Source of the DNA: CAYSTL01 sp964516805
GTDB taxonomy: Archaea > Thermoplasmatota > Thermoplasmata > Halarchaeoplasmatales > Halarchaeoplasmataceae
Assembly (NCBI GenBank): GCA_964516805.1
Contig: CAZEXI010000011.1
Coordinates: 1 to 46,730 of the forward strand
DNA length: 46,730 nt
Direction: 5' to 3'
The number at the start of each line of letters is the position of its first letter. Positions within the stretch are counted from its first letter, which is position 1. Under the pieces are notes generated by a model. It was not told where the DNA came from, did no database searches, and was given only the letters and a program-made list of their open reading frames with translations. A program made the translations under genes and the position numbers. Below, in pieces: positions 32,047 to 41,824 of the stretch.

Positions 32047-33033
32047 TCAATTTTCTTTTAGCTGTTTTATCAATTCAGGGACAACTTCGTATAGATCACC
32101 TACGATCCCATAATCAGCATGATCGAATATAGGTGCTGAAGGATCTTTATTGATAGCAATTATGATATCAGACTCTTTCATTCCCGCTAGATGCTGAGAT
32201 GCCCCGGATATTCCACAGGCGATGTATATCTTTGGTTTGACTCTATTGCCGCTGTATCCTACCTGATGATCTCGACTTATCCATCCTTCATCCACCACTG
32301 GTCTACTCGATCCTACTTTTCCACCTAGTAAAGATGCTAATTCTTCGATAAGTTCAAAGTCAGAAGAATCCTTCAAGCCTCTTCCACCTGAACACACTAT
32401 CTCCGCATCTTGAATATTTATATTCTCCTCCACGATCTCTTCAAGAATTTTGATTCTACCTTCATTATCTGATCTGATAGATTCTTTTTCTACTATCTCA
32501 CCGTCTCTATTTTGATCTCTTTCACTTTCTTCAAATTCCTTATACCTTACAGTAGACATCTTTGGACATCTGTCTGTGGAGATATGTGCGAGTATATTAC
32601 CTGTAAAAGCAGGTCTTATCTGAACAAAATTCCCATCATCTATTTCTAGACCTGTACAATCAGCAGTTAAACCGGTTTCTAGAGCAGCAGCTATCCTTGG
32701 AGCTAATGACCTACCGAAATTCGTCGCTCCAACTAAAAAGATGTGAGGTTTTTCATCTTCAACCAGTTTGACTATATTATCTTTGAAAAAAGATTCATCA
32801 GGCGAATTAAATTTCTCATCCTCAAGTAATATCACCCTGTCTGCTCCTCTATATACTAACTCTTGGGCACTATCTTTATTAGGAGTACAAAGAACAGCAG
32901 TTAGGTCAGTTTTCATATCTTCTGCCAAGTCTCCAGCCTTGTTCAACAGTTCGTAAGTAACAGGATGGATCTCTCCTTTTTCCTGTTCCGCAAGGATCCA
33001 TACACCCGATGAATCACTAGGACCGTAAGCCAT
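32047..33033 (-). CDS. etfA: Electron transfer flavoprotein alpha subunit
   Basis: A 328-residue EtfA. The C-terminal FAD-binding half is canonical: GGKVGSSRPVVDEGW, HQVGYSGNRVKPKIYIACGISGASQHLAGM and INKDPSAPIFDHADYGIVGD. The N-terminal half has GATNFGRSLAPRIAAAL and LTADCTGLEI. It starts one base after etfB and converges with larA, meeting end to end. It carries electrons between a dehydrogenase and ferredoxin/NAD; the lactate genes opposite make a lactate dehydrogenase the likely partner. Confidence 0.96.
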   Translation of the reverse strand: MAYGPSDSSGVWILAEQEKGEIHPVTYELLNKAGDLAEDMKTDLTAVLCTPNKDSAQELVYRGADRVILLEDEKFNSPDESFFKDNIVKLVEDEKPHIFLVGATNFGRSLAPRIAAALETGLTADCTGLEIDDGNFVQIRPAFTGNILAHISTDRCPKMSTVRYKEFEESERDQNRDGEIVEKESIRSDNEGRIKILEEIVEENINIQDAEIVCSGGRGLKDSSDFELIEELASLLGGKVGSSRPVVDEGWISRDHQVGYSGNRVKPKIYIACGISGASQHLAGMKESDIIIAINKDPSAPIFDHADYGIVGDLYEVVPELIKQLKEN

Positions 33034-33034
33034 C

Positions 33035-33841
33035 TTACAGACCCCCTACATCTTTTTCTAGACTGGTTAATAATTTTTTAACCGCTTCCTTAGGTTCTCC
33101 ATCAAAGATCTTAATTTTTCTCCCTTGTTCTTCTGGAACCTCAATATCAACAACAGAGGTTGGAGATCCGATTCCCCCATAATTTCCTTCTTCAGCAAAG
33201 TCTTTCAATTCTTCAACTCCCCACTTTTTTATTTCTGCTTTTTTCGCTTTCAGCTTATCACTCAAAGATGGCAGCCTAGGTTCGTTAACATCCTTAGTAA
33301 CTGTCATCAATCCTGGAAAATCGATCTCTCTAACATAACTTCTGCTCCATGTTTCAGATCTGACTGTTATACTATTTTTATCTCTTTCTGTAACTTCATT
33401 AACAAAAGCGACATGAGGTATGTTCAAAATCTCAGCTATCTCCGGACCGACCTGACCAGTATCTCCATCCACACTCTTCTCACCACACAAGATCAGGTCG
33501 TAATCTCCGATCTTCTTTACAGCCATAGCTATAGTATAAGAAGTTGCCCAAGTATCTGAGCCAGCGAATTTTTTATCACTCAGTAATATAGCATCATCAG
33601 CCCCTCTCGATAAGGCTTCTCTTAAGGTCTCCTCAGCTTGAGAAGGACCCATACTTAAGGCAGTGATACTTCCGCCGATATCTTCTTTGATTCTGACAGC
33701 TTCTTCTAATGCGTTAAGATCGAAAGGATTAGGTTCAGCTTCCGCAGAGCTTCTATCTATCCTCCCTTTTTCTCTATCAAATTTTACATTTTCGATATCA
33801 GGCACTTCTTTGATCGGAACTATCAGATGTAAATCGCTCAT
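33035..33841 (-). CDS. etfB: Electron transfer flavoprotein beta subunit
   Basis: A 268-residue EtfB, first gene of the etfBA unit. NPFDLNALEEAVRIKE, ALSMGPSQAEETLREALSRGADDAILL and LILCGEKSVDGDTGQVGPEIAE are family signatures; the last segment binds the nucleotide or second flavin in bifurcating Etf proteins. A TATA-like ttttttatattt lies about 20-30 bases before the ATG. With EtfA it forms the heterodimer. Confurcating activity is inferred from context and from the DGDTGQVGP stretch, not proven. Confidence 0.95.
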   Translation of the reverse strand: MSDLHLIVPIKEVPDIENVKFDREKGRIDRSSAEAEPNPFDLNALEEAVRIKEDIGGSITALSMGPSQAEETLREALSRGADDAILLSDKKFAGSDTWATSYTIAMAVKKIGDYDLILCGEKSVDGDTGQVGPEIAEILNIPHVAFVNEVTERDKNSITVRSETWSRSYVREIDFPGLMTVTKDVNEPRLPSLSDKLKAKKAEIKKWGVEELKDFAEEGNYGGIGSPTSVVDIEVPEEQGRKIKIFDGEPKEAVKKLLTSLEKDVGGL

Positions 33842-33954
33842 AACAGGATGTGATGGCGGACTGAAATATAAAAAATTACTGCATATTTTTATTGGATTTC
33901 CCGCAAAGTATTTTAATGGTCATACAGTTTTTATTTTGATATTGGGGAATTAAG

Positions 33955-36594
33955 ATGAAACTTGATCATATCATGGCTGTATGTACTGTTTTCTTTTTAT
34001 TTCTAAGTTTTCTAACTGTTGTTGGTCAAGCAGACACGACTAGATTAAATACAGTAGATGTCAAAAGTAACATAGATACAGATTCAAAAATGTACGTTTT
34101 GGTAAATTCATCTGTATATCACCATTTAGAAGATGAATTACAGACATACAAAAATGATGTAGAAATTATGAAAGGTTTGGATGTTGAGATATACAATAAT
34201 ACGTACTCAACACCTAATCAGGTTAGGAAATTTTTAAAGAATGGTTACAATAACGATGATTTAGTTGGAACTTTTTTTGTAGGGAACCTTCCTTATAAAG
34301 AATTTGAGATGGACCTTGGTTATGGATATAGGGATGTATTTCCAATCGACCTTTACTATACGGACCTTGATAATACGTGGAAGAATACTGATGATGATAG
34401 ATACTTAGAAGAACATGAAGGTGGCTATAATGAGCTGAATCCTGATATTTGGTTCGGACGAATATGTATGAAAACCAATTGGACTGATGAGGTACAGCTT
34501 TATGAGAACTACTTCAGAAAGGTCCATAGCTATAGAACTGGCGAGTTAAGACTCCCTCACAAAGCTCTACATTATGTCGATGATGATTGGGTGAACTGGA
34601 CTGATGATTATAAAAGAGGTTTAGAAGATCTTTACCCTGATTTAACGATAATTAATGATACAGAGACTACCACTGCTAGTGATTACAGGGATAGGATACA
34701 AGAGGGGTACGAATGGATCCAGATACACTGTCATGCTAACCACTCTGCGAAGAGACACGCTTTCAAACTGAACTACGGTCCTAAAGGCAGTGGAGGTAAT
34801 TTTACCTCAAGAGAATTATATGAAGATGGACAGAAATCGCTGTTTTCCAATATATTTACATGTGGTTCAGCCAATTATTCAGTTGAAAATTACCTCTGTG
34901 GATGGTATGCTTTGACAGGAGATTACGGATTGGCAAGTATAGGTACAACAAAACCTGGAAGCATGCAGGAGTTCGATGACTTCTATGATCCGATACGTGA
35001 TGGACGTAGCATCGGTGAAGCCATGAAGGAATGGTGGATGGATAATGGTGAAAGCAATAGATGGTGGTTCTATGGGATGACAATAATCGGCGATCCTACT
35101 TTATCACCCGGATTCCTGTATGAAGGTGATGCAGATAATGAGTATATCCCACATACACCAATCTTTATAGAAGGAGATAATGATCTTAAGGATCAGGTGG
35201 AATCAAATGGGTGGAATGGTGATGGAACTGAAGAAAATCCGTACGTTATAGAAGGTTACGGAATAGATGGTGAAGGAGCAGGAAACTGTATTTACATCAG
35301 CAATACAACATCACATTTTGTGATAAAAGATTGTTTTATCCATGGGGCTGAGGGAAAAGTGAATAAGTATCAAAGAAGTATGGGTATTTTATTGAATGAT
35401 GTGAAAAATGCGGTTCTAAGAAATAATAAGATCTTGTACAATGAAGGTGATGGGGTATACTGTACTAAAACCAGTAATACTTTGTTTGAAAGGAATCTGA
35501 TAAAATCAAACTGGGAGAGTGCAGTCAGATTGAATGAGAAATGTTTTGATAATGAGTTTAAAGGAAATAATATATCATTCAGTGATGATCATGGATTATA
35601 TCTGTCCAAATCTCATGAAAACAAGATATACAGAAATAATATATTAAATAATTCTAAAGGGATATCCTTAGTGAATTCAAGCGAAGGAAATGAGATCTAT
35701 CATAACAGTTTCATCGGAAACGATCATCAGGTTTACGAGTCATGTTGGAATAACACCTGGTACAATGAAACCTTAAAAGAGGGCAATTATTGGGACGATT
35801 ATATGGGAAATGATACGAACGAAGATGGTATCGGTGAAGATCCAAAATATATAGCAGAAGGTTCAAGTTTTTCGGATAAATATCCTTTGATGGAACCCTA
35901 TTCTGGGGAGATCAATAATGCTCCTGATAAACCATCGGACCCACAACCTGAAGATGGTGCAGTAGATGTGAGTTTGTATCCTGTTTTATCAGCACATATT
36001 TCTGATCCTGACAGTGAAAAAGTAAATGTTACTTTCTATGATGCAAAGGACGAAACGGTCATATATGAAGCAACTGGAGTTCAAATTGAGAAGCTTCATG
36101 GAAGGGTAGAAACCATGTCTTTGGAAGCATTGAACGAAGAAACCACTTATAACTGGTACGTTGAAGTCAATGATGGGGAAAGCACAGTAAAATCAGAAGT
36201 TTGGTCATTTACCACCAGAAAAAAGAATGATACTGAAAAACCTAAAGCTGATGCAGGAAATAATAAGGAAGTCAAAGTTGGTGAAGAGTTCACTTTAGAT
36301 GCATCAGGGTCAAGTGATAACGAAGGTATAGTAAGCTATGAGTGGGATATGGATAACGGTGATACTAAAACTGGAGAAGAAATAAAATATTCTTATGACA
36401 AATCAGGAACTTATGAGGTAAAGCTGACTGTTACAGATGATGCAGGAAACAAAGATAGTGATACCATAAAAATTGAAGTCGATAAGAAGGATAAGAATGG
36501 TGATAACAGCATACCTGGATTTACTTTGATAGTTTTATTTATCAGCATATCATTGATCGAAGTATATCTAAATAAATCTAAAAATGATTACTAG
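33955..36594 (+). CDS. Secreted C25-like peptidase with NosD-like beta-helix and PKD domain
   Basis: An 879-residue exported protein. A signal peptide (MAVCTVFFLFLSFLTVVGQA) is followed by a gingipain-like caspase-fold domain to about residue 385. A candidate catalytic pair is His258 or His260 in WIQIHCHANHS and Cys303 in NIFTCGSANY. Residues 390-650 are a right-handed beta-helix (NGWNGDGTEENPYVIEGYGI, then repeated N-x-I/N-x-x-G elements, as in NosD). Then a fibronectin-like domain (PDKPSDPQPEDGAVDV) and one PKD domain (about 760-845). The end, PGFTLIVLFISISLIEVYL then KSKN, looks like a PGF-type sorting or anchor tail. It probably digests protein at the cell surface. A homologous peptidase follows. 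Confidence 0.87.
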   Translation: MKLDHIMAVCTVFFLFLSFLTVVGQADTTRLNTVDVKSNIDTDSKMYVLVNSSVYHHLEDELQTYKNDVEIMKGLDVEIYNNTYSTPNQVRKFLKNGYNNDDLVGTFFVGNLPYKEFEMDLGYGYRDVFPIDLYYTDLDNTWKNTDDDRYLEEHEGGYNELNPDIWFGRICMKTNWTDEVQLYENYFRKVHSYRTGELRLPHKALHYVDDDWVNWTDDYKRGLEDLYPDLTIINDTETTTASDYRDRIQEGYEWIQIHCHANHSAKRHAFKLNYGPKGSGGNFTSRELYEDGQKSLFSNIFTCGSANYSVENYLCGWYALTGDYGLASIGTTKPGSMQEFDDFYDPIRDGRSIGEAMKEWWMDNGESNRWWFYGMTIIGDPTLSPGFLYEGDADNEYIPHTPIFIEGDNDLKDQVESNGWNGDGTEENPYVIEGYGIDGEGAGNCIYISNTTSHFVIKDCFIHGAEGKVNKYQRSMGILLNDVKNAVLRNNKILYNEGDGVYCTKTSNTLFERNLIKSNWESAVRLNEKCFDNEFKGNNISFSDDHGLYLSKSHENKIYRNNILNNSKGISLVNSSEGNEIYHNSFIGNDHQVYESCWNNTWYNETLKEGNYWDDYMGNDTNEDGIGEDPKYIAEGSSFSDKYPLMEPYSGEINNAPDKPSDPQPEDGAVDVSLYPVLSAHISDPDSEKVNVTFYDAKDETVIYEATGVQIEKLHGRVETMSLEALNEETTYNWYVEVNDGESTVKSEVWSFTTRKKNDTEKPKADAGNNKEVKVGEEFTLDASGSSDNEGIVSYEWDMDNGDTKTGEEIKYSYDKSGTYEVKLTVTDDAGNKDSDTIKIEVDKKDKNGDNSIPGFTLIVLFISISLIEVYLNKSKNDY

Positions 36595-36704
36595 AGACAA
36601 AAACACGTAGTCTGTACAGAAAAAATCCCATATTAGTTTTTACAATTTAAACCTTAATTATATGTAATGCTAATTTGATATAATATGAAAAAGAGGTTAG
36701 AAAG

Positions 36705-39700
36705 ATGAAAAAACACTATTTATTTACCATTATACTTATAGCATTTTTATTATTGAGCAGTACATCTTTATTATTAACTGTTAATGTTGGATATGATAGT
36801 GAAACGGATGAGTTCACTCATGAAAACCATAGTGATGATTCAGCAAAAAGAAAATTGACTTACTCTCTTGACCCTGGTTCACTAGAAACCGTTGATAAAG
36901 AGTTTAAAAGTTCATTACGTTTTTCAAATTGTGGACAAGGTACTGGACCGAGTAAACCGTCTATACCTGTTAAACATTATACTTATCTTCTACCAAGAGG
37001 AGCTGATATGGATAGCGTCGTCGTTGATATCAAGTCAAACAATAAAGAAAGGTTAGATGGCACCTATTATTTTGAACCCGTAGAAAGACCGGTGACTGAG
37101 GGCATGGTATCTAAAAGTGATGAGAGGTATGCGGGTATTTATAGAAGAAATTTTTTCTATCCAGAAAAAAGGGTAGAGGGAATAGAAGTACATAAGATGA
37201 GGACGGCGACTATTGTATCATTTAATTATTATCCATTACAGTGGAACCCAGTTAGTGGCAAGGTGATAATCAATGAAGATACAACAGTGGATATTCAATA
37301 TGGGTTGAAGGAAAAAACTGAAAAAGATTTTATGACTTATGAAATGGTTTCAGACCAGAAAGAAAAATTTGATAATTATCAAGAAGTCGCTGATACCTAT
37401 GATTATGAAAGTAACTCAGGGCAGCAAACCTATGCTATTGTTACAACGAATGAGATTGTAAATGGTTCTAACAATTTGAGTGATTACAAACAGTATCTTT
37501 CAGATATAGGCTTCGATGTAATTGTAATAACTGAAGATGAATATGGAGGATCAAACAGCGGTCAGCAGAGAGCTATCGATATCAGAACTTACCTGAAAAA
37601 TAATTATCAATCTAAAAATATTAGCTATGCATTGCTTGTAGGAAATCCAGACCCGGATGATGTAGACGAAACAGCAGATTCGTTTGGAGATGTTCCTATG
37701 ATGATGTGCTATCCAAGACATGGTAATACTTCGTATGAGGAATCACCAACGGATTATTTCTATTCAGACCTATCTGGAGATTGGGACCTTGATGATGATG
37801 GTTATTATGGTGAGTATGGTGATGATGATGGTACTGGCGGGGTTGACTTCAATCCTGAAATTTATGTGGGGAGGATACCAGTCTATAATGAAAACTATAA
37901 CGCTCTAGATCAAATCTTCTTGGACATGATCAGTTATCAATCTAACCATGGTTCTTGGAAAAAGAGGATGATCCTTCCTATGGCTATATCAAATTATGAG
38001 AACGAAGATGGGGAGGGAGCTTTAAGAACTGACGGTCTTGACCTACCTGAAAATGTTTACAATGATATATTATCTCCAAAAGGGTTTAATGATGAAGTCA
38101 TGTATGAAAGGAGTGGACTCAATCCTGTGAATACATCAGCATTTCATTATTCGCAGCCCATATCGATGTCCAATTTTGTGGATGAATTCAATAGTAATGG
38201 TTATGGTTCCGTATTCTGGTGGGGGCATGGTAATCAGGAATCAGTATCTAGAAAATATTGGGATGGTGATTATGACTCAGATGATGTACCTGATGGGGAT
38301 GAGATGAAATGGAATGCTTTTATGACCAGCAGAGAGGTCAGTCAGTTAGAGAAAGATCAACCAGCCTTCTTTTATCAATCTTCATGTTTAAATGGTTATC
38401 CAGAGAGCGATAATAACTTGGGTTATCGATTGTTGAAAGATGGGGCAGCGATATCTACTGTATCCGCATCGAGAGTCAGCTGGTACTCAACTGGAACATG
38501 GAGTCCTATTCCAGAACTTGCAGATAATACGGGTTTAGGATATTATTATATGATGGGTTTGATAGCTGATGAAAAACCGGCAGGAAAGGCTCTAGCCTAT
38601 GCTAAATCCTATTGTGGTGATTACTGGGAAGGAGCTTCTTGGATGAATAAATTTGATTTTAACCTTTATGGTGACCCGGCTCAGAAATACTTTACTGAAG
38701 CTATAAAACCAACTGCAGATGCTGGTGAGGATAGAACAGTGAGCAAAAATGAGAAGGTCATATTTGATGGAGGAAATTCATCCGATAATGGAGTAATAAC
38801 AAACTATACTTGGGATATAAATGGCACATTGAAATATGGAGAGAAGGTATCTCATATTTTTGATGAATTGGGTTCATATGAGGTTGTTCTGAATGTTACA
38901 GATGACTCAGGAAATTATGATAATGACACATGTAATATCACTGTTGAGATAGATACAGTTCCACCAAAGGCAGATGCTGGTACAAATCAAAGTGTAGGTA
39001 TTGGAGAACAATTTACTCTGAATGCTAGTGGATCATCAGACAATGTGGCTATCACGAATTATACCTGGACTTTTGAGGGGGTTGAATGGTATGGGATGGA
39101 ACTGATTCATTCTTTTTCAGAGATAGGCAACTATGAGTTTATTTTAAATGTAACTGATTCAGAGGGTAATTATGATACGGATTCTGTTACAGTAACTGTG
39201 GAAGATAAAACAACACCTAACGCTGATGCAGGTAGTGATAAGACTGTGGATGAAGATACAACCGTCACATTCAATGGAAGTGGGTCGTCAGATAATGTTG
39301 GTATAGTTGAATATAGATGGACTATTGAGGGAGAAGATCATATCTCCCAAACAGTCGATTATGAATTTACCGATCCTGGTAGTTATAATGTAACATTAAC
39401 GGTCACTGATTCTGCTGGTAATTCCGATACAGATTCAGTCAATGTGACAGTAAATGATATCACCGCTCCGGTAGCAGATGCTGGGGAAGATATTGTAGTA
39501 GGTGTTGATGAAGTATTTACATTAAATGGAAACGGTTCTTATGATAATGCTGTCATAGTAAACTACACCTGGTCAATAGGTAGCATAGATCTTTATGGAG
39601 AACAGGTGAATCATTCGATTTCGGCCTTAGGCTCTTATGATGTTACATTGACTGTGAGAGATTCATCAGGTTATACAGACACTGACGAGATGGGTGTAAC

Positions 39701-41576
39701 AGTAGAGGACTCTATATCACCTACTGCCGATGCTGGTGAAAATATAACTGTAGGTGTTGGTGAGGAATTTGTACTTAATGGAAGTAGTTCACACGATAAC
39801 ATAGGGATAGTGAACTACACCTGGATTATTGACAGTTCGGAATTTTACAGTAAAAGAGTTGTAAGTTCATTATCAGAAGTAGGTTCATACGTTGTCACTC
39901 TAAAAGTTAAAGACTCAGCAGGTAATACAGGTTCCGATGAAATAGTTGTAAATGTAGAAGATAAAACCTCACCTATAGCTAACGCTGGTAGAGATAAAAC
40001 TGTAGTTGAAGATAAAAAAATATTATTCAGTGCGGTTAATTCTACCGACAATGTAGGTATTGTCGAATATCTTTGGAATATCAATGGTGAAGAACATAAC
40101 GGCGAAGAGGTATCATATGAATTCTCACATCCAGGCACCTATAATGTCAATTTAACAGTATTTGATATGGCTGGTAACTCTGACACTGACGGATTAACAA
40201 TAACAGTAAAGGACGTTACAAAACCACAAGCGATAATAATTGGGAAGAATGAGGCCGATGAAGATACTGGAATAACATTTGATGCTTCTGATTCCTATGA
40301 TAATGTAGGTATAAATAATTACACCTGGACTATAGAAGGCTCAAAGATACATGGCAAAATGATAGATTATACATTTGAAGATCCTGGTAGGTACACAATA
40401 GTTTTGAATGTGACAGACAGGGCAGGTAACTACATGTCTATCGATAAAAAGATCGATGTTAATGATGTAACACCGCCTACAGCTAAAGCTGGAGGAAATA
40501 GGACCGTTTCAGTAAAAGAAGAGGTTACTTTCACGGGAGAATGGTCAACAGATAACGGGAAGATCGACTCCTATCGCTGGATTATCAAGAATAAAACTTA
40601 TCGTAGAAAGAGCGTGAGTATTTCATTTGATCAATTAGGTAAATATAGTGCCCAATTAACAGTTACTGATACTGCTGGTAACTCTGACGACTGTACAGTA
40701 ATGATCGAAGTGATAGATAATACCCCACCTTCAGTTGAAGCAGGAGAAAATAGAACAGTAAATATAGGAGAAACGATCACTTTAAATGGCTCGTCTTCTA
40801 CTGATAATGGATATATAGAAAGCTATGTTTGGAGAATTGCAGGTGAGGAGTTTAGAAAAGCTGTTACAGATTATAGTTTCAGTGAATTAGGATCTTACGA
40901 AGTAGAACTCGTAGTTACTGATACTGCTGGTAATCATGATTCTGATGTTATGGCTGTAGATGTTGTGGATAATACATCTCCAATAGCCCGAGCAGGAGAA
41001 GATATCTCTACATCATCGAACGAGGAAATAACGTTCAATGGATCACATTCTTCAGATAATGTAGAAATAGAAAGCTATGTTTGGAATATAGATGGTAAGG
41101 ATTATCATGGTAAAGTGATAAGTCATTCATTTAGTGAAGTAGGAACACATACTGTTGAATTGACAGTTAGCGATTCTGCAAATAATACAGACTCTGATAC
41201 AGTGTTGGTTTCAGTTGAAGATAATATAAGACCAGATATATCTGTGAATATAACTGGAGATGCAGTTGCGGGAAAGGAGATAACCTTTGATGCTTCTAAA
41301 TCGTCTGATAATGTAGGTATAGAAAGTTATGATTGGGATTTTGGTGATGGAATGATAGGTTCCAATGCAGTTATTACCCATAGTTATGATGAACCAGGCA
41401 AATATGATGTAACTCTAACAGTGACCGATGAAAACGGAAACACCGCTAATTTTGAAACAACTCTAAATATAGAAAAAGAGGATTCTGAGGAAAGTGGAGG
41501 AACTCCAGGATTCACCTTGATGATTTTGATTATTAGTATTGCTCTATTAGTGCTATATCAATACCGAAAAAAATAA
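36705..41576 (+). CDS. Secreted C25 peptidase (gingipain-like) with about 11 PKD domains
   Basis: A very large exported protein of 1623 residues. Signal peptide LFTIILIAFLLLSSTSLLL; a propeptide-like region to about 235 (PSIPVKHYTYLLPRG); a C25 peptidase domain to about 665 with catalytic His508 in FWWGHGN and Cys561 in YQSSCLNGYPE, both in the usual gingipain settings; then about eleven PKD domains of some 84 residues from 668 to about 1590, most with ADAG, SSDN and TVTDSAGN elements. Many repeats contain NYTW and NVTD, N-glycosylation sequons. The C-terminus PGFTLMILIISIALLVLYQYRKK-like tail is membrane-spanning with basic end, similar to the preceding peptidase. PKD arrays lift catalytic domains from the surface or bind polymers. 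Confidence 0.9.
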   Translation: MKKHYLFTIILIAFLLLSSTSLLLTVNVGYDSETDEFTHENHSDDSAKRKLTYSLDPGSLETVDKEFKSSLRFSNCGQGTGPSKPSIPVKHYTYLLPRGADMDSVVVDIKSNNKERLDGTYYFEPVERPVTEGMVSKSDERYAGIYRRNFFYPEKRVEGIEVHKMRTATIVSFNYYPLQWNPVSGKVIINEDTTVDIQYGLKEKTEKDFMTYEMVSDQKEKFDNYQEVADTYDYESNSGQQTYAIVTTNEIVNGSNNLSDYKQYLSDIGFDVIVITEDEYGGSNSGQQRAIDIRTYLKNNYQSKNISYALLVGNPDPDDVDETADSFGDVPMMMCYPRHGNTSYEESPTDYFYSDLSGDWDLDDDGYYGEYGDDDGTGGVDFNPEIYVGRIPVYNENYNALDQIFLDMISYQSNHGSWKKRMILPMAISNYENEDGEGALRTDGLDLPENVYNDILSPKGFNDEVMYERSGLNPVNTSAFHYSQPISMSNFVDEFNSNGYGSVFWWGHGNQESVSRKYWDGDYDSDDVPDGDEMKWNAFMTSREVSQLEKDQPAFFYQSSCLNGYPESDNNLGYRLLKDGAAISTVSASRVSWYSTGTWSPIPELADNTGLGYYYMMGLIADEKPAGKALAYAKSYCGDYWEGASWMNKFDFNLYGDPAQKYFTEAIKPTADAGEDRTVSKNEKVIFDGGNSSDNGVITNYTWDINGTLKYGEKVSHIFDELGSYEVVLNVTDDSGNYDNDTCNITVEIDTVPPKADAGTNQSVGIGEQFTLNASGSSDNVAITNYTWTFEGVEWYGMELIHSFSEIGNYEFILNVTDSEGNYDTDSVTVTVEDKTTPNADAGSDKTVDEDTTVTFNGSGSSDNVGIVEYRWTIEGEDHISQTVDYEFTDPGSYNVTLTVTDSAGNSDTDSVNVTVNDITAPVADAGEDIVVGVDEVFTLNGNGSYDNAVIVNYTWSIGSIDLYGEQVNHSISALGSYDVTLTVRDSSGYTDTDEMGVTVEDSISPTADAGENITVGVGEEFVLNGSSSHDNIGIVNYTWIIDSSEFYSKRVVSSLSEVGSYVVTLKVKDSAGNTGSDEIVVNVEDKTSPIANAGRDKTVVEDKKILFSAVNSTDNVGIVEYLWNINGEEHNGEEVSYEFSHPGTYNVNLTVFDMAGNSDTDGLTITVKDVTKPQAIIIGKNEADEDTGITFDASDSYDNVGINNYTWTIEGSKIHGKMIDYTFEDPGRYTIVLNVTDRAGNYMSIDKKIDVNDVTPPTAKAGGNRTVSVKEEVTFTGEWSTDNGKIDSYRWIIKNKTYRRKSVSISFDQLGKYSAQLTVTDTAGNSDDCTVMIEVIDNTPPSVEAGENRTVNIGETITLNGSSSTDNGYIESYVWRIAGEEFRKAVTDYSFSELGSYEVELVVTDTAGNHDSDVMAVDVVDNTSPIARAGEDISTSSNEEITFNGSHSSDNVEIESYVWNIDGKDYHGKVISHSFSEVGTHTVELTVSDSANNTDSDTVLVSVEDNIRPDISVNITGDAVAGKEITFDASKSSDNVGIESYDWDFGDGMIGSNAVITHSYDEPGKYDVTLTVTDENGNTANFETTLNIEKEDSEESGGTPGFTLMILIISIALLVLYQYRKK

Positions 41577-41824
41577 TCTAAAAATTCTCTTTTCTTTTAA
41601 TTTTAAAATGAAATTGTCTGTGATGAGTAGGTATTATATATGGAAAATATCATCTTAGTTAAATCCCGATCAATATTACATTTAATATGCAATATATAAT
41701 ATCTTTAATTGATAGGTGGTAAAAATAATAAATTTGATAAAGTAAAGGTTATATGAGATTACGATTTCACTAATAAAAGGAAAGATTAAGATGAGAAAAA
41801 AAATTTATTTTAAGAGGGGTTAAT
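41577..41824 (+). other. Intergenic region before aldehyde ferredoxin oxidoreductase
   Basis: No gene. A T-rich stretch (ctcttttcttttaatttt) directly after the peptidase stop probably ends its transcript. The rest is very AT-rich with several TATA-like boxes (tattatatatgg near 41633; tttattttaag near 41805). The RBS gagggg lies just before the next ATG. No clear operator palindrome was recognised. Confidence 0.5.

Noticed and set aside
33125..33559. 144-residue plus-strand frame inside etfB
   Set aside because: Antisense shadow of a strongly supported gene; translation has no recognisable motif.
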